Positions 7,868-17,950 of a DNA stretch of 64,000 nucleotides are shown here, piece by piece (position 1 is the first letter of the stretch; each line of letters opens with the position of its first letter). Position numbers and translations under genes: made by a program. Source of the DNA: Barthelona sp. PCE. Taxonomy: Eukaryota; Metamonada: BaSk clade. The notes under the pieces were generated by a model. The model made no database searches, was not told the origin of the DNA, and saw nothing but the letters and a program-made list of their open reading frames with translations. The DNA is taken from assembly GCA_040285745.1 (NCBI GenBank), contig JAUFOR010000008.1, positions 1,674,001 to 1,738,000 of the forward strand, given 5' to 3'.

Positions 7868-9056
7868 ATGAATAAGTTCGTTTTTTTCGCTTTGATTGCG
7901 TTTGTGGCGCTTGCCACTGCTGAGCAGGGCTGCCAGTATGTTTTTTTGGGTGATTCCCAACGAACACTTGTCATTCACATTTAGACACTTTTGTAACAAA
8001 GAAGATGGTGTGTTCACCTGCACCAAGGTGTGCAAGGACATTAAGATCCCTTTAAAGCCAAAGTCTGTTGATTCTTTTAAGATTCCTCCTAAGGAAATGA
8101 CTCGTCCTTTCAAGATTCCTCCTAAGAATGCCACATGGACATCCAAGATCCCCCCTAAGACTACTTCCAAGACTTTCAAAATTCCTCCCAAGAACAAAAT
8201 TTCTTTTAAGGTTCCTCCCAAGGCCATGAACGTTGTTGAGCAGAAGATTCCCCTTAAGGACGTCTCTACTAAGGTTGAGAAGATCCCTCTTAAGAACAAA
8301 ATTTCATTCAAGGTTCCTCCCAAGGCCATGAACGTTGTTGAGCAGAAGATTCCCCTTAAGGACGTCTCTACTAAGGTTGAGAAGATCCCTCTTAAGAACA
8401 AAATTTCATTCAAGGTTCCTCCCAAGGCCATGAATGTTGTCAAGCAGAAGCTTCCTCCTAAACCCATTAAGGTAAAGAAGATTGCACCCAAGCCTATGAT
8501 CACCAAGAAGCAGAAGCTGCCCATTACCGGTAACAAGTTCCACTTTGATCTGCCCGAGTATCCATTGTGCCCCATTTGTGAATCGGGCATGCAGTCTCTT
8601 TATGAGTATATTAAAACCCAGGGTGTCATCCAAAAACTTGACGATTACGTTATGCGTATCTGTGAGTATGTTGGTGATGATAAGAAGCTCATGTGCAAGA
8701 GCATTGTTCAAGCTTATGTTCCTCAACTAATTGATATCTTTGAGAATTCTGTTACTCCCAAGGCTGCTTGTGGATTCCTCTCATTATGTCCTAAGCAGGT
8801 TAAGCTTCAGCTCACTGAAACTCCTTCTTGCAGCATCTGCGAGTTTATTGTTTCCACCGTTGAGCATCTCTTAGCAGATGTTAATGTTGAGCAAATGATC
8901 ACTCAGGCTGCAGTTTCTATGTGCACCCACCTTCCTAGCCAGTACACCGGTCTTTGTCTTAATTTCGTCAATACATACGTACCCGCACTCATTGAACAAC
9001 TTGAGGGTTATCTTTCTGACCCTGAGGCTGCTTGCTCAGCTGTCAAGCTTTGTTAA
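7868..9056 (+). CDS. Secreted KIPPK-repeat protein with two saposin B domains (spliced)
   Basis: Two exons (7868-7935 and 7985-9056) give 379 residues. Exon 1 encodes a classic signal peptide (hydrophobic residues ~4-17, cleavage near Ala18) and the first mature cysteines. Splicing restores a C-x-HFC...TCTKVC cysteine cluster at residues ~22-40. Residues ~43-205 are a Lys/Pro-rich low-complexity region with repeated KIPPK, KVPPK and KIPLK units. The C-terminal part has two saposin B modules, each with all six cysteines in canonical spacing (218, 221, 249, 260, 285, 291 and 305, 308, 336, 347, 373, 379), the last being the final residue. Saposin-like proteins bind or permeabilise lipid membranes, in lysosomes or as secreted pore formers in amoebae. 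Which applies here is unknown. High-expression codon usage; AGTAAA at 9088-9093. Confidence 0.9.
7936..7984 (+). other. Spliceosomal intron (49 nt) in saposin gene
   Basis: The intron starts GTATGT and ends ATTCACATTTAG, a phase 2 insertion. Removing it joins a signal peptide in one frame to the cysteine-containing continuation in another; without it the reading frame stops within the intron. The end has the same 12-base layout, ANTNAC then NTTTAG, as the PPDK intron. Confidence 0.88.
8190..8440 (+). repeat. 102-bp tandem repeat inside saposin gene
   Basis: A 34-codon unit begins at 8190 and is repeated at 8292, with a partial third copy from 8394. The units are almost identical at the DNA level (a few differences, such as tcttttaag versus tcattcaag), so the duplication is recent or homogenised. 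It lengthens the KIPPK region. Confidence 0.9.
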
Positions 9057-9621
9057 ATGATTGGCTTAGTTCTCCATTATTGGATTTAGTAAAGTTTTTT
9101 ATAATCTTGAAAAATTTAAAGTTTGAAAAAGTTGTCTTTAAGCTACATTTAGGCTTCCTAAGACTGATATCTCCAACGACCTCCTTAGCAATCTTAAAAC
9201 TTTTTCAGAACAGGATGGTTATGATAAGCAAATTTACAATATCCCAGAATAGATGATAATAGAAAAAAAAATTATGGTTAAATAACAGCTTGAACGCCCT
9301 CAATCCATCAAAGGATGCTTCGCGAGCCACCCAGCGATAAAAGCCAGAGAGAAAAAATTGTGCTTCCAAAACATTCATCAATGCTTCTCACAAATTGTCC
9401 TTACCCATCACACGGTCCAATAAACACATACTCAGTGGTAAAAACGTTTGCTCAGTTTGTACAAGGAATGTAAAAAAAATGCAAGCTTCAAACCATTCAC
9501 TGCATATCTTTAACATCACAAAGCTCTTCATGAGCCAGTTAAGGAGCAGTTCCAACTGAAGAAAATGCTCAACAACTTCCTTTAGCTTTTTTTACTTCTT
9601 TTATACCCTTATAACACTTCA
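9057..9621. other. Intergenic region before ribosomal protein S9
   Basis: 565 bases with a short plus-strand frame (9032-9256) overlapping the end of the saposin gene that looks random. I see no tRNA, no conserved RNA and no long repeats. A T-rich tract and TTTATACC lie just before the S9 start. Confidence 0.5.
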
Positions 9622-10185
9622 ATGCGTTATATCTTAAGATCTAACAGTAAGACCTCCAAGAAACCTCTCAATATGTTCGATAGATCACGCTTAAATGAGG
9701 AACTGCGCCTATGTGGTGAGTTTGGACTCAAGAGCAAGGGTGAGATCTACCGTGTACGCTATGCGTTAGGTAAAATCAGGCAGCATGCCAGAAACCTGCT
9801 GACTTTAGAGTCTGACTCCCTCATTAGACAATTTGAAGGTGCTGCACTCTTACGTCGTCTTCACAGGTACGGTATCCTTGATGAGAGCAAGAACGAGCTG
9901 GATTATGTCCTCTCCCTCACTGCCAAGGACCTACTCCGTCGTCGTCTTCAATCTATTGTCCAGGACCGTTCTGACAAGAGCATCCACGAGGCACGTGTTG
10001 ATATCAAGAAGCGCCACTATCGCGTTGGCAAGCAGCTCGTTGACGTTCCTTCATACATGGTTCGTGTCCAGAACGAGAACATGATTGATCTCGCTTACAC
10101 TTCCAGTCTCACCAACCACAAGGCCGGCCGTCGTGCTAAGAAGAACAAATCTAAGCAGTCCGAGGAGGGTGATGAGTTCATGTAA
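9622..10185 (+). CDS. RPS9: Small ribosomal subunit protein uS4 (S9)
   Basis: 187 residues aligning with eukaryotic S9 throughout: the FDRSRLNEELRLCGEFGL start, the LTLESDSLIRQFEGAALLRRL central part, and an S4 RNA-binding module (LRRRLQSIVQDRSDKSIHEARVDIKKRHYRVGKQLVDVPSYMV). It ends in a lysine-rich tail with an acidic tip. S9 binds 18S rRNA near the decoding site. Length is typical (~190). Codon usage shows the high-expression bias. AGTAAA at 10190-10195 begins four bases after the stop, giving a very short 3' UTR. Confidence 0.96.
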   Translation: MRYILRSNSKTSKKPLNMFDRSRLNEELRLCGEFGLKSKGEIYRVRYALGKIRQHARNLLTLESDSLIRQFEGAALLRRLHRYGILDESKNELDYVLSLTAKDLLRRRLQSIVQDRSDKSIHEARVDIKKRHYRVGKQLVDVPSYMVRVQNENMIDLAYTSSLTNHKAGRRAKKNKSKQSEEGDEFM

Positions 10186-10976
10186 TTCGAGTAAATATTG
10201 AAGCTCTTAATTCCTTCATTCAAAGCCTTTTAATATTGTTTTAATGATGTTAAAGGAACATTCTTTTACTGTTTGAACTTACAGAGAATAATTACAGAAT
10301 AAATATTGTCAAAAAGGAACTTTTCAACTATTTTATATCTATACATGACATCAAATTGTCAGGTAAACGTTCCAGAAAAGACTGGAATACACTCCAATGC
10401 TTCCAAATATATATTCTTTTTTCTTACCTTTAACCTTTTTTTAAAATGTTCAATTAATGAATTGTATGAATACTCAATGATAAGTGATGAAGCGAAGAGC
10501 CGTATGAGCGCCCAATAGTGGTGTGTGATTACATTTACTTTCCAACTGAACCATTTGATAGATAATAGTCATTGACATTTAGTGAATATCGTTTATGAAC
10601 AGTCTGTAGCAACTCTGAACCACTGAGTTGAATGTTTAAACGTAATTGTTTTTGTATATCTTTAGTAAAATTTTGTGTTGAAGAATAGCGTGTTAGCTTG
10701 CTGCTATGAATATAAAGTATGTATAGATCACTGTACAGTGCAGTAAAGAACAGAAACTCTTAATTTTCTTATTGTTGAAAAAATGTTCTGAATGATAGAT
10801 ACACTGCTTCAGGATATCACATTGTGATATAAACTGCAAGTTCCACCTTATACCGTTGTGAAAAATGAAGAATTATTCTGCAACCCTCATTTTTTTCAAA
10901 AGATCTTGTAATTTATTAACTACCTCTTTTCTCCGTTTACATATTCCGTAATTTAAGTACATTTCAAAATTTTACC
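10186..10976. other. Intergenic region upstream of kinesin
   Basis: 791 AT-rich bases without a convincing gene; a 70-codon frame at 10306-10518 shows no family features. Two perfect palindromes occur here: 10729-10740 (CACTGTACAGTG) and 10814-10830 (ATATCACA-T-TGTGATAT), described as a finding. A T-rich stretch runs to the kinesin ATG. Confidence 0.5.
10814..10830. repeat. Perfect 8-bp inverted repeat
   Basis: ATATCACA and TGTGATAT are separated by one T, ~150 bases upstream of the kinesin ATG. It could be a dimeric factor's site. No functional evidence. Confidence 0.3.
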
Positions 10977-13352
10977 ATGGGAGGGGATTCAGTTAAAGTT
11001 GTAACACGTTTCAGGCCCATCAATGATAGAGAACGTGAAGAGGGTGTATCGAACCCAGAATTGTTGGAACAGGTGGTCTTCTACACAAGTCCACAAACAG
11101 TAGAGGTACAAGATGGATACAAGGGTCGTAAAAAATATACTTTTGATCGCGTATTTGATCCTAGCACAACACAAGATCAGTTTTATGACTTTGCTGCGGC
11201 CCAGATCGTCGACGAACTGCATCAAGGTTTCAATGGAACAATGTTTGCGTATGGACAGACTGGTGCAGGTAAATCGTTTACTATGTTTGGGGCTGATATA
11301 TCAAATGAAGAGCTGAGGGGTGTAATTCCTCGCGCTATTATTGAAATATTTGATCGCATTGAGAATACGTTTGAAGACGTGGAATTCTCTCTCCGATGCT
11401 CATTTCTTGAAATCTATAATGAATCAATTAATGATTTGCTCAACGAAGAGGCAAAGGGGCTACCTGTGCGTGAGAGTGTCGCCAAGGGCATCTTCGTTGA
11501 TGGTCTCAGTGAAGTTCCCGTTTCGACAGTAGCCGATACTATGGATTACCTGGCCTATGGTGAGACAAACAGATCTGTAGCGTCTCATGCCATGAATAAG
11601 GGTTCCTCTAGGTCTCATTCGGTGTTCCAGATCACATTACAGCAACGGGATATGAATAAGGGTACGACAACAACCGGTAAGCTCAACCTCGTCGATCTTG
11701 CTGGCTCTGAAAAAATTGGAAAAGCAAATACGCAGGGACAGATGCTGAAGGAAGGTCTTGCCATCAACAGTTCGCTGTCTGCACTGGGTAAAGTTATTAA
11801 GGAGCTGGTTGAGGGAAAGGATCACATATCGTACAGAAATTCCAAACTTACACGTATCCTTCAGGATGCCCTGGGTGGTAACTCAAAAACAACTCTCATG
11901 ATTGCTTGCTCTCCGCACAAGTTTAACGTCAGCGAGACTATTAACACAATGGAGTTTGGTAAGCGTGCCAAGTCTATCAAGCTAAAGGCTAAAGCTAACA
12001 AGGTTTTGTCTCCTGGTGAGATGCAAACCATGATAACAAAGCTTAAGAGTGATGTGAAGGCCATCAAGACCCAGAACGAAGAGTTGAGGGGTATCATAGA
12101 CTGGTACAAGGACAATAGTGGGCTTGAGTGCCCAGTTAACCTCTCTGTGAAAAAAGTTTCCATTCATGATTTGGAGAATTTAGAGAAAGAGATGGACGAT
12201 CACATCAAGGATCAGCGTAAACAAGAAGAGGAGATGAACAAATTGGGTGATGTTGAAGATGAGCTTAATAGATTAAGGAAGATTGATGAAGATGCAAATG
12301 AGGAAATTGAAGTTTTAATGGAGGAGATCCATAAAACTGAGGAAGCTATCACAATTCTCGAGGACGTGGACGAGGAATCGCTGCAGGTAATGAAGGCGGA
12401 AAACCGCACACTGCAAATGGAGGTGATGTCGTTAAACGTTCAGTTGGAGGATATTGTTGAAGATCTGGATGAAGCAATGGAGGAAATCGCTCGTTTAGAA
12501 GAGCTACAGCCGACTGAGGATACTTCTGCCAAACCAACCGAAGCTGTTGGATGCCACGCAGTCGATGAAGAGGAAGAAATTGATGAAGATTTGGATTTGG
12601 AGATGCGCATGATAGATATGAACATATACCAGCAGGAGGTGGATAACAAAGCGTTATTGCAGAACATACTGCTGCTTGAGAGCGAGAACGCAGGCCTTAC
12701 CGATATTATTGGAGTTGTTGACGGTGCTATGGACCACGTTGTAGATGAGTTCGTTATTCCAGAAGACTGTACGGATGAATCAATTATTGACGTACAGGGC
12801 GCTGGACTAAAGCGCATTGCACGAACTATTGTTGATCTCAGAGCACAGATTGCGAGCGTCGAGCAGGAAAAGGAGTTTTTGGTTGATGAGGTATTAATCA
12901 TCCAGGATGATGCTATTGAAGGTCATGACACTATGCTTGAACTAAAGGAAGCCTGTGAGGCGAACGAGCTCACAGCAGAAGAGAAAGAGCACATGGCAAG
13001 ATTGAAACATGAAAACAGAGATCTCGAGCTCTACATTGAAAAATTGCAACGGAAAATTGCCCAGTTGCAAAAGAAAACTGATGCTGAAGTCAGTCGTAAG
13101 CAGAATGAGGTTGGTCGTATAGCAGCAGTTCAGGCAGAGCTTGAGGCAACATTGCAATCTCTTGCCCGAATGGAAGTATCAAACAAGGATATGGTAACCA
13201 ATCTCGAGAAGTCTGAAAGAAAGGTTGAAGGACAGCGTAAGCTCGTCAAGAAGAGAGAGCAGAACAGGCAGCGCCTCAACATGAACAAGCAGGAAGATGA
13301 GGTAGAAGATTTCAGAAGCGTTCTAAAGAATCTGAGACGTGTTCAACGTTGA
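10977..13352 (+). CDS. Kinesin-1 type motor protein
   Basis: 791 residues. The N-terminal motor (~5-335) has the P-loop GQTGAGKS, switch I NKGSSRSH and switch II LVDLAGSEKIG, then the long SSLSALGKVI...YRNSKLTRILQDALGGNS block typical of conventional kinesin (KIF5/KHC), especially fungal-like KHC. A neck and then discontinuous, very acidic coiled coil follow to ~790. Conventional kinesins walk to microtubule plus ends carrying cargo or light chains. The tail lacks an obvious IAK autoinhibitory motif and is shorter than human KIF5. Start ATG lies in CCATGG and gives the family's start just before VKVVTRFRP. Cargo is unknown. Confidence 0.92.
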   Translation: MGGDSVKVVTRFRPINDREREEGVSNPELLEQVVFYTSPQTVEVQDGYKGRKKYTFDRVFDPSTTQDQFYDFAAAQIVDELHQGFNGTMFAYGQTGAGKSFTMFGADISNEELRGVIPRAIIEIFDRIENTFEDVEFSLRCSFLEIYNESINDLLNEEAKGLPVRESVAKGIFVDGLSEVPVSTVADTMDYLAYGETNRSVASHAMNKGSSRSHSVFQITLQQRDMNKGTTTTGKLNLVDLAGSEKIGKANTQGQMLKEGLAINSSLSALGKVIKELVEGKDHISYRNSKLTRILQDALGGNSKTTLMIACSPHKFNVSETINTMEFGKRAKSIKLKAKANKVLSPGEMQTMITKLKSDVKAIKTQNEELRGIIDWYKDNSGLECPVNLSVKKVSIHDLENLEKEMDDHIKDQRKQEEEMNKLGDVEDELNRLRKIDEDANEEIEVLMEEIHKTEEAITILEDVDEESLQVMKAENRTLQMEVMSLNVQLEDIVEDLDEAMEEIARLEELQPTEDTSAKPTEAVGCHAVDEEEEIDEDLDLEMRMIDMNIYQQEVDNKALLQNILLLESENAGLTDIIGVVDGAMDHVVDEFVIPEDCTDESIIDVQGAGLKRIARTIVDLRAQIASVEQEKEFLVDEVLIIQDDAIEGHDTMLELKEACEANELTAEEKEHMARLKHENRDLELYIEKLQRKIAQLQKKTDAEVSRKQNEVGRIAAVQAELEATLQSLARMEVSNKDMVTNLEKSERKVEGQRKLVKKREQNRQRLNMNKQEDEVEDFRSVLKNLRRVQR

Positions 13353-13439
13353 TTGACTCAATTTCCCATTAATTTTATTTGACTTTTCCATTCTTTTAAA
13401 TGATGTAAATACTACTTTTTAATTTCTATTTATTCTCTC

Positions 13440-16400
13440 CTACAAATCGAATTCATGAGTATCAACCTTGAATTTCTTGAATGAGGCAATTTTATCTCGC
13501 CATTGCTGCTCGTCAACCTCCTTCTGTTGGTTTAGTATCTCGCCTTCAAGCTCAAAAGCGCGTGTGCGATTTCCATCCTCGATTTCTAGTGTATAATTAG
13601 TATTCATCAAATCATCCATACTTGCTGTGTTCAAGAAGAGAGATGCATTTGAACGACGGTTCGTTGTCGCTATCGCTGCAGCATCCTCGTCGCTTATAAA
13701 ACTGTCATTATAAGAAGTAACCGACATCATTTCACTTTCCTGAACGTTTGTCAACGAGTCATAAGCGCTTGCGTTCAGTGGCTGGCCTGGCTCGTGCGCG
13801 GCCGTGTGCAGCGAGTAGTGACTCTGCTTCATGTACGAATTGGGCGTGATTGGTGCTTGCGTCATTGGCGATCCATCAAATTTCAGAATGCCGTTTTCCA
13901 TCGTCTGCTTCTTGTGGTGCGTGGCAATCAGCTTTTTTGCAAAACGCCAGTCCTCATCCTCATCCTGCTCTTCATTCAAGTTCGCCAACAATGAGTTTAA
14001 ACCCTTCATGTCAACTCTTCTGAGTCTGTCCTCTGGCTTGAAGAATTTGGGCTTCAAAACGGTCTCCAGCTTCTCCTTCTTCCTGGTGGACTTAACAAAT
14101 GTCTTTTTGAAAATCGTATTAATTGTGTTTTCTTTTTTTAAATAAAAAGGTCTGATTTCAGGCACATCCACACCATTTTGAAGAAGCTGATAATAATAAG
14201 GAGCCATGTTATGCACCTCACTATCAATCTCCCCAACTAAGTGTGAATACTTTTGCCAATCCGTATCAAAAACTTCCTTTGGCACCTTAATGGCGTTCTC
14301 CTCGCCAAAGAAATCCATCTCCTGCTGTGAAACGATAGGTGGTATGTATGCCTCAAAAATTGCACAACAAAAAGGCTCAGCCTCATTCGGTCCCACCTTT
14401 GTGTGATTAGCATTGAACTTCCACTTTGTTTGAGGGTTTGTGAATATGCCTAACTCCTGGAGATCACTGTAGTGTAAAATCTTGGGCTGTTCGCTGTTGG
14501 TATTCAGTACAAACGTAGGTGTCCAATCACTCAAACCGTTAAGTGATACAAGATTCTGATTCAGGAACAGACGTGAGACAATTGCCTTGACTGAAATCGT
14601 TTTGCTTAAATCCATGCTTAACAAAACAGGTTCGCGGTACCAAACTCCACTAACGTTCATTCTCAGCGTTTGCTTGACCGCTGTTGACTGAATACTCAGA
14701 TGTGATGCGTTAGACTGTGTTGAGAAGTAGTAATGGGCAACAACCATCTGCTGAATACGTTTCAGACACAAAACGCGCAACTCAAGATGGATACCCTCGA
14801 TGGCGACAACAATGTACGGGGTCCTGACATCCTGTGCTGCCGAAACTATGCAAAACGAACCACTTATTGGTCCATCAACCTCAATCTCAAGAGTTGCAAT
14901 GATTTTGTGTGTGAATGGAGAGAAAAAGTGAAACTTTCCGCTTTCCATCATCAAAATAACAATACCCAGCATATGACAGTATTTCATATCTTCAATGTTT
15001 TCGGTAAAGTTGATGTATCCGTCGAGAGCACCAGATCGTGTGTCATATAATCGCAACTGCTTTCCTTTGTCACATACTGCGCTGATGTAAGCAACAGGCC
15101 ACTGACAATAAACAATTGACTGAATCATCGACGGGCAGCTGATGCTGGTGAGTTTCTTAAACTCAGTACCAAGCACGGAATATACATCAACAGTGAGAAT
15201 TGAACCAACTATTAGTACAGGGCTCTTGGCATCCTTCCACTGATCATACTCGATGAATATAATCGGGGTAGTGAACGGTTGGAAACTGGTTATCTCGCGC
15301 AGGGTATACGAAAACAGCGCCATTATGTATCCATTTGTGAGGCCTACGAAGAGCCTGCGGTGCTCACCGTCCAAGCATAAAGCGCTGGCATCAAGCATGT
15401 AGTCCTGATGTGGCATACCGCAAACCTCTTTTTCAAAACCGGGTTCATAAACAAGTGTAGGTATCAGTCTCCCCGTGCGGCTGTCGAACACAATGAGCCT
15501 TGAATTGCTTACCAAATAAAAAAGATAATATGTGAAATTGTAGAATACCTTATATATCAAGTTAGTGTAATCGTGTGTGACATCAACATTGGGGAGCATT
15601 GCGCGGATACGGAGGTTGCCTGTGAGCAGCACTGAGTTAAAATCCAAAAACTCAATGGCAAGAACGGGATCATCACAATAAACAGTCTGAAAGCACAATA
15701 GTGTTTTTGTGTTCCAAACACAGATCTTCCCGCTGGAGTCTAGCGACAGCATCAGGGGGAGCACTGACGAGCACCTGATCGAAATGACAGCCCGGTCGTG
15801 ATCTTGCAATACCTGAATTGGACTCGAAACAAAAGGATTCCATACGGTGATCTCACCATTGTTCTTCGCAGTGAAGAGCAGCCTATTCACCCCAGAGTAC
15901 GCGACTGTTGTTAAATCAGACGAATGAGAGCTTGCATCGAATGTGGCACGTAACTTTCTTCCGAAATTCCTCCTTATTGCTTCCAAATCCCAAACCCTGA
16001 GAAGCCCGTCATTTCCGGCAGTGGCAATCGCTTGTATGTCCGGTAGGAACATTATGTCAATGATCCAGCTGTTTGCGTGCGCTGAAATAGAGCATTCTTG
16101 AAGCCACTCGTTATGCACTAAATCAAAAAGGTGGATTGTACCGTTTGTGCCTCCACTAATAAGAATCTTTTGATCGGGGATGCTCAACAGGGCAGTTTGC
16201 GGGCATGATACAATGAAATCGTGCGTTGAAAGAAACGTGTGCGCATCCCATATACTGATGATCCGATCTGTTCCAGCTGTTGCCAGTTTGCTCAGCATAG
16301 GGATCTCTGTGATCGCGGATATCGCAGAGCTGTGCACAAGGCTGCCTGTATAGTGACCAGTTTCAGCAAAAACAAAGACTTCACTGCTTGAACATAGTAC

Positions 16401-16952
16401 AGCTATTCTCTTTGTGTGCTTCAAATGTACAATTTTCTCAACAGGTCCTGGGAATATCTGGGAGTGGAACCATGTGAAGTTTTGGGACTCATAAAGCGGC
16501 AGCGTCATGTTGGATGTCGCCTGCGGAGAGTGGAACTGATCAACCATGAAAGAGATGAATCCCTCCCTCGTAACAATTGATGAACCCGTGTAATCTATCT
16601 GACGAAAGAGGCTAATGAGATCCTGCGTTGCCTGTTCGATGATAACCTCATTATCTGCATCTATGAGATTTTTAAGTAGGTATGGAAGGAAAACATTCAC
16701 AAACTTATCTTCTGTGAGCCCTTCCTCGCCATCTCGAAGCCCAGAGTCGAATATAACCTGAACGGAATCAAGATCGTTGCGAGATAATCTCATCAACAAA
16801 TCAACAATAAGAATGGGATGAGATCTGTATGGGGGCAGAGCTTTCTTGCGCTCAACGCGCTTGCGCCAATGTCTACATATGAGTGTGGCAAGATGCAATT
16901 CTTGTTGCTTACGTTTTTCTTCTTCTTCAAATGATTTTCGTAAATATGACAT
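13440..16952 (-). CDS. EF-hand/WD40 protein (WDR49/WDR64-like)
   Basis: 1170 residues. Residues ~50-135 look like degenerate EF-hands (DSGLRDGEEGLTEDKF and DYTGSSIVTREGFISF), followed by ~14 WD40-type blades (~160-750). Several blades have good WD ends (IISIWDAH, LLRVWDLE, EITVWNP, KICVWN). The C-terminal third is charged and probably disordered with helical parts. EF-hand plus double beta-propeller is the architecture of WDR49/WDR64/EFCAB8, a family of mostly ciliated eukaryotes, some being axonemal. A cilium role is inference. An IQ-like element may exist near residues 20-45 (LICRHWRKRVERKK). Downstream AATAAA lies just past the TAG stop. Confidence 0.75.
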   Translation of the reverse strand: MSYLRKSFEEEEKRKQQELHLATLICRHWRKRVERKKALPPYRSHPILIVDLLMRLSRNDLDSVQVIFDSGLRDGEEGLTEDKFVNVFLPYLLKNLIDADNEVIIEQATQDLISLFRQIDYTGSSIVTREGFISFMVDQFHSPQATSNMTLPLYESQNFTWFHSQIFPGPVEKIVHLKHTKRIAVLCSSSEVFVFAETGHYTGSLVHSSAISAITEIPMLSKLATAGTDRIISIWDAHTFLSTHDFIVSCPQTALLSIPDQKILISGGTNGTIHLFDLVHNEWLQECSISAHANSWIIDIMFLPDIQAIATAGNDGLLRVWDLEAIRRNFGRKLRATFDASSHSSDLTTVAYSGVNRLLFTAKNNGEITVWNPFVSSPIQVLQDHDRAVISIRCSSVLPLMLSLDSSGKICVWNTKTLLCFQTVYCDDPVLAIEFLDFNSVLLTGNLRIRAMLPNVDVTHDYTNLIYKVFYNFTYYLFYLVSNSRLIVFDSRTGRLIPTLVYEPGFEKEVCGMPHQDYMLDASALCLDGEHRRLFVGLTNGYIMALFSYTLREITSFQPFTTPIIFIEYDQWKDAKSPVLIVGSILTVDVYSVLGTEFKKLTSISCPSMIQSIVYCQWPVAYISAVCDKGKQLRLYDTRSGALDGYINFTENIEDMKYCHMLGIVILMMESGKFHFFSPFTHKIIATLEIEVDGPISGSFCIVSAAQDVRTPYIVVAIEGIHLELRVLCLKRIQQMVVAHYYFSTQSNASHLSIQSTAVKQTLRMNVSGVWYREPVLLSMDLSKTISVKAIVSRLFLNQNLVSLNGLSDWTPTFVLNTNSEQPKILHYSDLQELGIFTNPQTKWKFNANHTKVGPNEAEPFCCAIFEAYIPPIVSQQEMDFFGEENAIKVPKEVFDTDWQKYSHLVGEIDSEVHNMAPYYYQLLQNGVDVPEIRPFYLKKENTINTIFKKTFVKSTRKKEKLETVLKPKFFKPEDRLRRVDMKGLNSLLANLNEEQDEDEDWRFAKKLIATHHKKQTMENGILKFDGSPMTQAPITPNSYMKQSHYSLHTAAHEPGQPLNASAYDSLTNVQESEMMSVTSYNDSFISDEDAAAIATTNRRSNASLFLNTASMDDLMNTNYTLEIEDGNRTRAFELEGEILNQQKEVDEQQWRDKIASFKKFKVDTHEFDL

Positions 16953-17063
16953 TGATTCTGTGCGTTTTATGCGATATCAAACATACAGAAGTCAATTTGC
17001 CCAGCGAAATAGGTAGTGATAACGATAACGAACCTAATTGTTCTTAACATATTTACAAGATAT

Positions 17064-17867
17064 CTAACTGTTTACTAGGTTCAATACGATGAACATTGAC
17101 GGAATCAATTCAAAAACAAAGTAAAAAAAGCTATAGAAAACAAAATAATGTGGATTCCATGTCTCTAAAGCTTTATCTAACCATGATTGAAACGGATTCA
17201 GATCCAAGAGCATCAACAATGAGTAGATCATCCTCATGAATGATATAACAACGTAAATGAGGACAATAATGAAATATGACTTGATGGAATCATTCGACAT
17301 TGGGTTTAGGGCCCGTTTAGCCAGTCTGTTGTGCACGAAAAGAGCCATCCCGCCCAGGAATAAGAAGCTAATGCTAAGGAAAACAACATTTTGAATATTA
17401 ACGACTGAGTCATATTTAGGTGCTGAATGAGCTCTATTTTGAAGCTTGTACACTGTGTTGAAGATGTATAGAAATAGGAAGAGCGTTACTAACTGGAAAA
17501 AAGGGCGTATAAAATATTTGTAAGTGTTGCCTTTTGCCAGATTAAAATAACTTCTTGCAAAAAACATTACAAGAAGAGCAAAGAGGATGTACTGTAGGAA
17601 CATGGGGAACTCTAGACACCAGAAAAACACTGTGAATACGTTCTGAGAGGGAAATGGGGAAAATATGAACAAAGGTCGCCAGAGAAGGGATACAGCGAGT
17701 AGAAAAGTGAATGATACCCGAAAGTTCACTTTCCATTGGTTGTGGTATAGTGTTGCGATACATAAAGTGAAACTAGCGAATGAGAAAGCTAGATAAAAAA
17801 TCCCAAGCATGTAAAGAGCCCAAGACTGCACCACGTATACGCTGGGGCATATACGGTAGTCAATCAT
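17064..17867 (-). CDS. 7-TM protein, THH1/TOM1/GPR137-like
   Basis: 267 residues with seven evenly spaced hydrophobic helices and short loops. The first helix begins at ~residue 15 and the last is FYFVFELIPSMFIVLNL. That E-hx-P-S ending and overall size resemble the THH1/TOM1/TOM3 and GPR137 group of vacuolar/lysosomal 7-TM proteins. The assignment rests on topology and this one motif, so another 7-TM family is possible. An AGTAAA is embedded in the final codons, just before the TAG stop. Start ATG at 17867 is 83 bases from the divergent XRCC3-like gene. Confidence 0.5.
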   Translation of the reverse strand: MIDYRICPSVYVVQSWALYMLGIFYLAFSFASFTLCIATLYHNQWKVNFRVSFTFLLAVSLLWRPLFIFSPFPSQNVFTVFFWCLEFPMFLQYILFALLVMFFARSYFNLAKGNTYKYFIRPFFQLVTLFLFLYIFNTVYKLQNRAHSAPKYDSVVNIQNVVFLSISFLFLGGMALFVHNRLAKRALNPMSNDSIKSYFIIVLIYVVISFMRMIYSLLMLLDLNPFQSWLDKALETWNPHYFVFYSFFYFVFELIPSMFIVLNLVNS

Positions 17868-17950
17868 TAATTGTAATTGTGTGGAAAAGACGAGAAAAGC
17901 GTATTCGCATTTTCATCTTCTTTTTTAATGACATAGGGGCATACTTTTTT

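Noticed and set aside
7760-8590. 276-codon minus-strand frame with GGIL repeats
   Set aside because: Antisense of the KIPPK repeat; it spans the real gene's start and intron.
10306-10518. 70-codon frame upstream of kinesin
   Set aside because: Random-looking composition in an AT-rich spacer.
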